Source: Gymnogyps californianus (taxonomy: Eukaryota > Chordata > Aves > Accipitriformes > Cathartidae). Taken from it: a stretch of 64,000 nt of DNA. The notes beneath the pieces were generated by a model. That model saw only the letters and a program-made list of their open reading frames with translations, was not told the origin of the DNA and did no database searches. Positions 58,945-64,000 of the stretch are shown here, piece by piece; the stretch's first letter is position 1, and every line of letters starts with the position of its first letter. The position numbers were made by a program, and so were the translations under genes. Location: assembly GCF_018139145.2 (NCBI RefSeq), contig NC_059483.1:4899001-4963000 (forward strand). The letters run 5' to 3'.

Positions 58945-60855
58945 GTAAGTTCTTAAGTAGTTATTGATGTGGGAAATGTTTTTAGCATGCTTCATCTATG
59001 AACAAGTATCAGTAAAATCAAAAGAAATGCTATCTCCTATAAATGACAATGTGATCAGTCTTTTTCATTTAGTAACCTTGGCTATCCAGCTATTCTTACT
59101 ACATAAGCGAAGACATTCAGTGCATTTTTTAAATGTAGTGACATCATTGGAGAAGGGAGGGAGGAAGGAATTGCATTTTAAATAAAAATGTGAATTTTCA
59201 TTAATATATTAATGGTTTGGGGGGGAAAAAACAGCTTCTGGGGAATTTTCGTTCTATTGCGATCTTTCTTAGGAAGAAAAATGTTTGTATAGCACTTATG
59301 TAACATTACGAAAAAGGTTGGAAATAACTCCTAGTTCAGGATTGAATTTATAACTTCCAATAGAATTGACAACTTCCAGCTCTGGTCAGACACACATGCA
59401 AACCATTTACATTTGTATGAAACAGATGATTTATGGACTGTAGCAGTTGTACCAATTGATTATTAACACCAGAATAAGTGTCACAAATCTCTGTGCACTG
59501 TGTACTCTTTCCCCTGTAGTTGCTTGCCAGCTCACTCTCCCTGGCAATATGCTTTGGCTTCCGCTTCACTTGAGAGGAAACAGCGACTCTGCCACTTCCA
59601 AAGTCCCTACGCTTCGGCACTTCTGTGTCTCACCTGTGTTCTTTCAGTGGAGTCAGCATGGCTTCACTTATTTCCAGAGTCTTGGGAACTTTGCAACCAG
59701 ACTGGCTGGAAGTGTCATCATGCTTTAATGGTTTAAAAACAAAAGTATTGGTAGGAAAGCAGTGAGAAATGGATTAAATAAACAAAGCAAGCTGCATGTT
59801 CAAATCTTACTGAGCTTTATATCGTTCTTGTCAGACTGATTCTATTTTTCATACAGCTTTTGTTTTTTCTTCCACCCTTTTTATGTCTTCACAGCCTTCT
59901 CTGAAGGCCCACAAAAGTATGTGAGTTGCAAGTAGTATTTCTCTGAAAAGGAAGGCATTACTAACATAAACACAAAAAATGCCATTGTCATATTTGTTAA
60001 TATAGCAACATATAGACTCATAAAACAGTGGTTAAAAATAGTCTTTGCATTCCGGTTCATAATTTAACGAGAGACTGTGGGAGAAAAAATAACTTCTTAA
60101 GTGTACAAGACACAAGAAGCAGCGAGGGGATATAGAGGGAACTTGGTAATAATCATGAACAGAAGGGGGAATATGAAAGAGAATTGAGCCAGCTTGCATA
60201 GACTGTATATTTAGGTGTGACCTTACCAGTGCTTCTTAGAGAATTAAAGGCCTTCAGCTCGTAGCTGCTTATTACATGTTGTAGGTACTGTTGATTCTTA
60301 TTCTTCTCTGTTCCTATAGGTAACAATGCACAAAATACTCTAAAGCAACTACAGGTGTTTCCAAACATTTTGGTTCATCAGTCCTGATTAGTTACAGGAA
60401 CAGCCAGTTCATTTTACACTGTCATTTTTGAGGAGGCCTTTTTCGGCCACACCTTAAATACAAGTATGGGGAAATACATGTCAGGTTGAAGTTGATTTGA
60501 AAAAGTGCAGTAAATGAAGGAGAAAGTTATTTCATGCATCTTTCACAAAGAAATTAGTCATAAGACAGTAATATCACTGCTGCCCATATCAATGAATATA
60601 ATGTCTAGCAAGTCAGTCATAAAAACCAAGGCTTCCTTTAAATACAGCAGGGGAAAATGTATGGTAGATATAAGTGACTGATATATTAACACATTTACTC
60701 CCAGACGCATACATTATGTACCAGTTAAGCAGAACTGACAGCTTCTGGAAAGAGGGCAATTAAGCTATCTTATTGTCATAATGACATGGCACAATAGTTG
60801 TCTGTCATTAGGAGAACAAGAGAAAGAGGAACTGCAGAAACCATTCCTATTTTTA

Positions 60856-60985
60856 GGGTCTGAATCAGGAAGGCATTTAAGCATATGCTTAAGTCATTCC
60901 TGTTCAGCAGTGACGCATGTGCTTGAAGTTAGCATGTGCGAAGTGAACAGGAATGCTTTGTTTTTTCCCTGATGCTGAAGGGAAC
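60856..60985. repeat. MITE-like inverted-repeat relic
   Basis: Contains a perfect 16-bp palindrome TTAAGCATATGCTTAA at 60877-60892 and perfect 12-bp inverted arms, CATTCCTGTTCA at 60895-60906 and TGAACAGGAATG at 60944-60955. Two direct GCATGTGC copies lie between the arms. Outer imperfect inverted ends share ATCAGG..GCATT. The wording AAGCATATGCTTAAGT is reminiscent of dispersed sauropsid repeats with AAGCACATGCTTAAGT. The family name is not certain. Confidence 0.6.
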
Positions 60986-61948
60986 AACAAAGTTCACTTG
61001 TGATTCAGAAAATACCTTAACAGATATAGAAATGGGTGGTGACTTGTCTGTTAAGGACAAGGGTTCCCAGCTCCCCAAGGTGAGTAAGGCATCTGGAAAG
61101 CAGGATGGTACATCTTCTGTTCCAGGGGAAGAAGATTATGACATCCCTCTGGTAATTGCCTTTATGGTGAAAGAGTTTTGGGAGGGGAAGGTATTTATAG
61201 GTATTTTTGTGGTGCTCTTTCAATGAAGTTATTTGCACGTCCGATCAGTCTGGATACTTTCTCTGTTTTATTTCTTAGCTATTCTTTGCTCCATGCAAGC
61301 TTCATTAACTTTCTTTGTCTCCATTTTCTCCTGTCTTTTCATAGCTGCAGTCCCAGGGCACTCTCAAAATCTGTGGAGGGTTTTTCTTTTCTTCCCCTCT
61401 TTCCCTGGTATGTAACCAAGTCCTAGTGGAGGTTGGGGCCTCTTTGCTTAAACAGTTAAAACAGACTGTAAGTTCTTTTTAGTGAAGAATCTGGGCACTT
61501 TAAAAACAGCTGGAAGCAAGCTTTTTAGCTCACCTGTACTGGCAGAGAAAAGTCTGGGAGCTGTAGTTTTAGAAAAAAAATTTGGCACAGGCAAAAATGT
61601 AATGGATGTGTCAAGTGGTAATAAGCATACAGTCCCATTCCAGATTAAGCCTCCAGGAGAGGAACACCGCTGGTAGGTACTAGCTTTTAAATATTCAATG
61701 TGGAAACAAAAACCTTATAGCCAACAGTGTGTCAATAGATGATTACAAATTTGGTTTGAGATCACAGTTTGGCTGTGGCTAAATTAGATGAATAAATGAA
61801 TGTGTCACTGGGCTGGCAAAAGGTGATTTATTTTAAGCACAACATATCTGGAATTGGAAATGATTAAGCTGCTGAATAAAATACATGCAGGTGGCTAATA
61901 GTCAATTGGGTAGGATGAGTACAAGCTAGTTCTTTAATTCTAAGGATT

Positions 61949-61963
61949 CCCCCCCCCCCCCCC
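61949..61963 (+). repeat. C15 homopolymer
   Basis: A run of fifteen C in SHQ1 intron 11. With C16 at 18002, C11 at 27658 and C62 at 44903, all the long C/G runs noticed are C on this strand. Confidence 0.85.
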
Positions 61964-64000
61964 ATTATTTCATTCAGGTGCCTGTTACTAAGAGAAAAGT
62001 AAATTCCTAGAAGTCTTAGACAATGCAAGATATTGGCAAGTGTAGCTAAGATTTCATCTTCCTGTTTGCAATCTTAAAGCTAGTTTTACCTGCTTTCTAG
62101 GTTTCTAGTATCTCTGAGCTACTTGTGAAGTTAATAATTTGATCTATTGTATAAAGTGGCATGTAAAATCTTTTAAACTGTTCATTAGGTTTTGAAGAAA
62201 GGGAGCATGTTGCTCAGCAAAACATCAGAAAAGAGGGAAAAGTAAATGTTAACCTGGGTAACAAAAGCTAGACAAAGACCTATGGAGGCAGCTTGTAGTA
62301 AATCTCGGCAGGTGGTGTCAACATTTATGTTGAAAAGCCAGATGCAGCCAGATGGAAAATTGCATCTTTAACCCCTGAGGTCATAATGACATGTCATCAC
62401 TTCATTTGATCCCCCTGCTAAGTGAGCTTATCATCCACCCTGCTGTCACTTCTGTTATTACTTTCATTTCCATAATAAAATTAAATTTAATTTGTCTGGT
62501 TTACATGCTTTTTTTTTCTTTAGGTCAGAGCTTTTACAAACCACTATGATACATATGGCAGCCTCTCCAGGGTGAAGTTGTAACTGTATTATAAGTCTGA
62601 GCTTTTCTCCATCTTTCACGCCTTACTTTGAGCAGAAAGAGATGAGGGAGAGGAGAAGGAGCTTTGGGGAAACGACTGGTTGTCTGATAGCTGCAACATG
62701 GGCTGCTAAGACCAGAGGAATCTAGGTGTGGGTTTGTTGCAGGAGAGCTTTTCCCCTTCTGCCGGAGGGGAGTTACGTGTCTGTGACCCCACAGGAGTTG
62801 TGTCCTTTATAGAAGTCAGAGTAGTTTACCCACTGACTCTTGCTGTGCTGAGGTTCCTTTGTGTAGCCTGATGTCTTTCTCCAGTGTTGTGTATTCCCTT
62901 TGTGCCAGTCTCTATTCACATTGCTTTTTGTTGTCCACTGTTGTACATATGTGCCTTCTGGTAGCTCGGCCGTGTGATGCACGCTGGCCGTAACATGAGT
63001 GGCTAGGTGGAAGGCTGAACGAGTTCCTGTGAGTCCTTGTCCAGGCAGGCAGTTAAGTGCATACAGTTCTGCATCCCTACAGAAGAGAACAATTGAGCCC
63101 ATGCCAATTTAAAATATTTTTACCTAACATTTAAATACATGTTTAGTTTTAAACATGTACCACTTTAGTATCAGTAAATGTATATTTTCTGTGTTCCTGA
63201 ATTGGAGGTGAAGCTGTTAGTGTTCCTGGCAGTTTTCCAGGGGTTAGTACACTTACTTATGCACAGTTGTATAGTTGTATGCTTCTCAAAGTTTTATGGG
63301 TATGAGGAATGCAGGAGGATAAGGTGTTTGATCCCATGTAATTTGTATTATATTTTTCATTATCACTATTTCTCTACTTTTTAACTTACCATCTCGCCTT
63401 TTATTCATGATCATCTCTATTGCAAAAAATTACAGAATTATTTTTTGTGTTGTGTATTGTAGTAGCTTCAACTCGCGCAGTAAAGGAGATCTGTATGTTG
63501 AGAGATGAGCTGTTAAATTGCCTCAGTCTGTCCTGTGGAACTGTATCTGCAACTTGATTTGTTATACCGGTATATAGGCCGCTTTAATGTATGCATGCTC
63601 TGTAGTCGCACCTTCATATATATGTGCTCCACAGCCTTAGACAAATGTAATCTAGCTAATTTTGGTGACTGTAGGTGTAACATGCCAGTTCAATCATGGA
63701 CTACTTGCTTTAAAGTAAAAACCAGGATTTCTGGTGGCATTTATACAGTCTCCGTAGAAGCTGCTATCTTTATTGGAACTAACTAAATTAAAGCTAAGTC
63801 AGATATTCCTAAGCATGATATTTGCTTCTCTTGATTTGCAGGTGAGACATACCCTAAAAGATAGGCTAGCTTCATATGTCTGCTTTCCTTTTCATCTCTT
63901 TGTTATAATCGAAACCTAGTCCTTGTTACAACATAATTACCTAGTCTGAAGCCAGCAGGGAGTTGCTGCTTTATGTATAGGGTGTGAAGTTCTCTAAATA

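Larger units (their letters stand above)
58945..64000 (+). other. SHQ1 intron 11, partial
   Basis: At least 5.1 kb. Holds the inverted-repeat relic at about 60856-60985 and a C15 run at 61949-61963. No sequence resembling the SHQ1 C-terminal exon (the family continues with a Lys/Ala/Leu/Glu-rich helix) was found. Confidence 0.65.

Noticed and set aside
60936..61226. 96-codon open frame in SHQ1 intron 11 as a possible alternative SHQ1 3' exon
   Set aside because: It has no SHQ1-like C-terminal content and no convincing in-phase acceptor; it overlaps the inverted-repeat relic.
1..64000. CRISPR arrays, prophage, operons, tRNA or rRNA genes, intact retroviral elements
   Set aside because: None seen; the window is ordinary vertebrate genic DNA, and no undescribed multi-gene system is supported.

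Overview
The window is vertebrate nuclear DNA. Genes are split by GT-AG introns, two CpG islands sit in an otherwise AT-rich background, and there are old SINE/LINE remnants but no prokaryotic features. Compact introns, amniote MIR-like SINEs, a CR1-like LINE tail and the protein sequences point to a sauropsid, most likely a bird. I could not run a database search, so this is recognition plus hand splicing.

Two genes lie head to head. On the minus strand, about 403-19939, is GXYLT2, a family GT8 glucoside xylosyltransferase that extends O-glucose on EGF repeats of Notch-type proteins. Seven coding exons can be spliced with every phase matching. They give 382 codons; only the C-terminal exon is missing, beyond position 1. 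On the plus strand, from a CpG-island promoter near 26150 to past the right edge, is SHQ1, the assembly chaperone for dyskerin (NAP57) of H/ACA RNPs. Ten coding exons give about 392 codons with all phases matching; the C-terminal exon or exons lie beyond 64000. The same head-to-head pair is known from human 3p13.

Layout: 1-19939 GXYLT2 exons 7 to 1 with introns; about 19230-20290 GXYLT2 CpG island; about 20290-25950 intergenic spacer; about 25950-26640 SHQ1 CpG island, noncoding first exon, a perfect NRF1 site and ETS-type motifs; 26336-64000 SHQ1 introns and coding exons. The introns hold three MIR-like SINE remnants, a CR1-like LINE tail, a MITE-like inverted-repeat relic, a 62-base C homopolymer, T-rich tracts and one 260-codon antisense ORF.

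The two proteins act in unrelated pathways (Notch glycosylation in the ER/Golgi; snoRNP and telomerase RNP assembly in cytosol and nucleus), so the pairing looks positional, not functional. I found no new multi-gene system. The best second-look items are a GC-AG intron in SHQ1, a predicted SHQ1 uORF whose stop overlaps the start codon, a decoy acceptor and a symmetric cassette exon in GXYLT2, the C62 tract, the long antisense ORF and the inverted-repeat relic.
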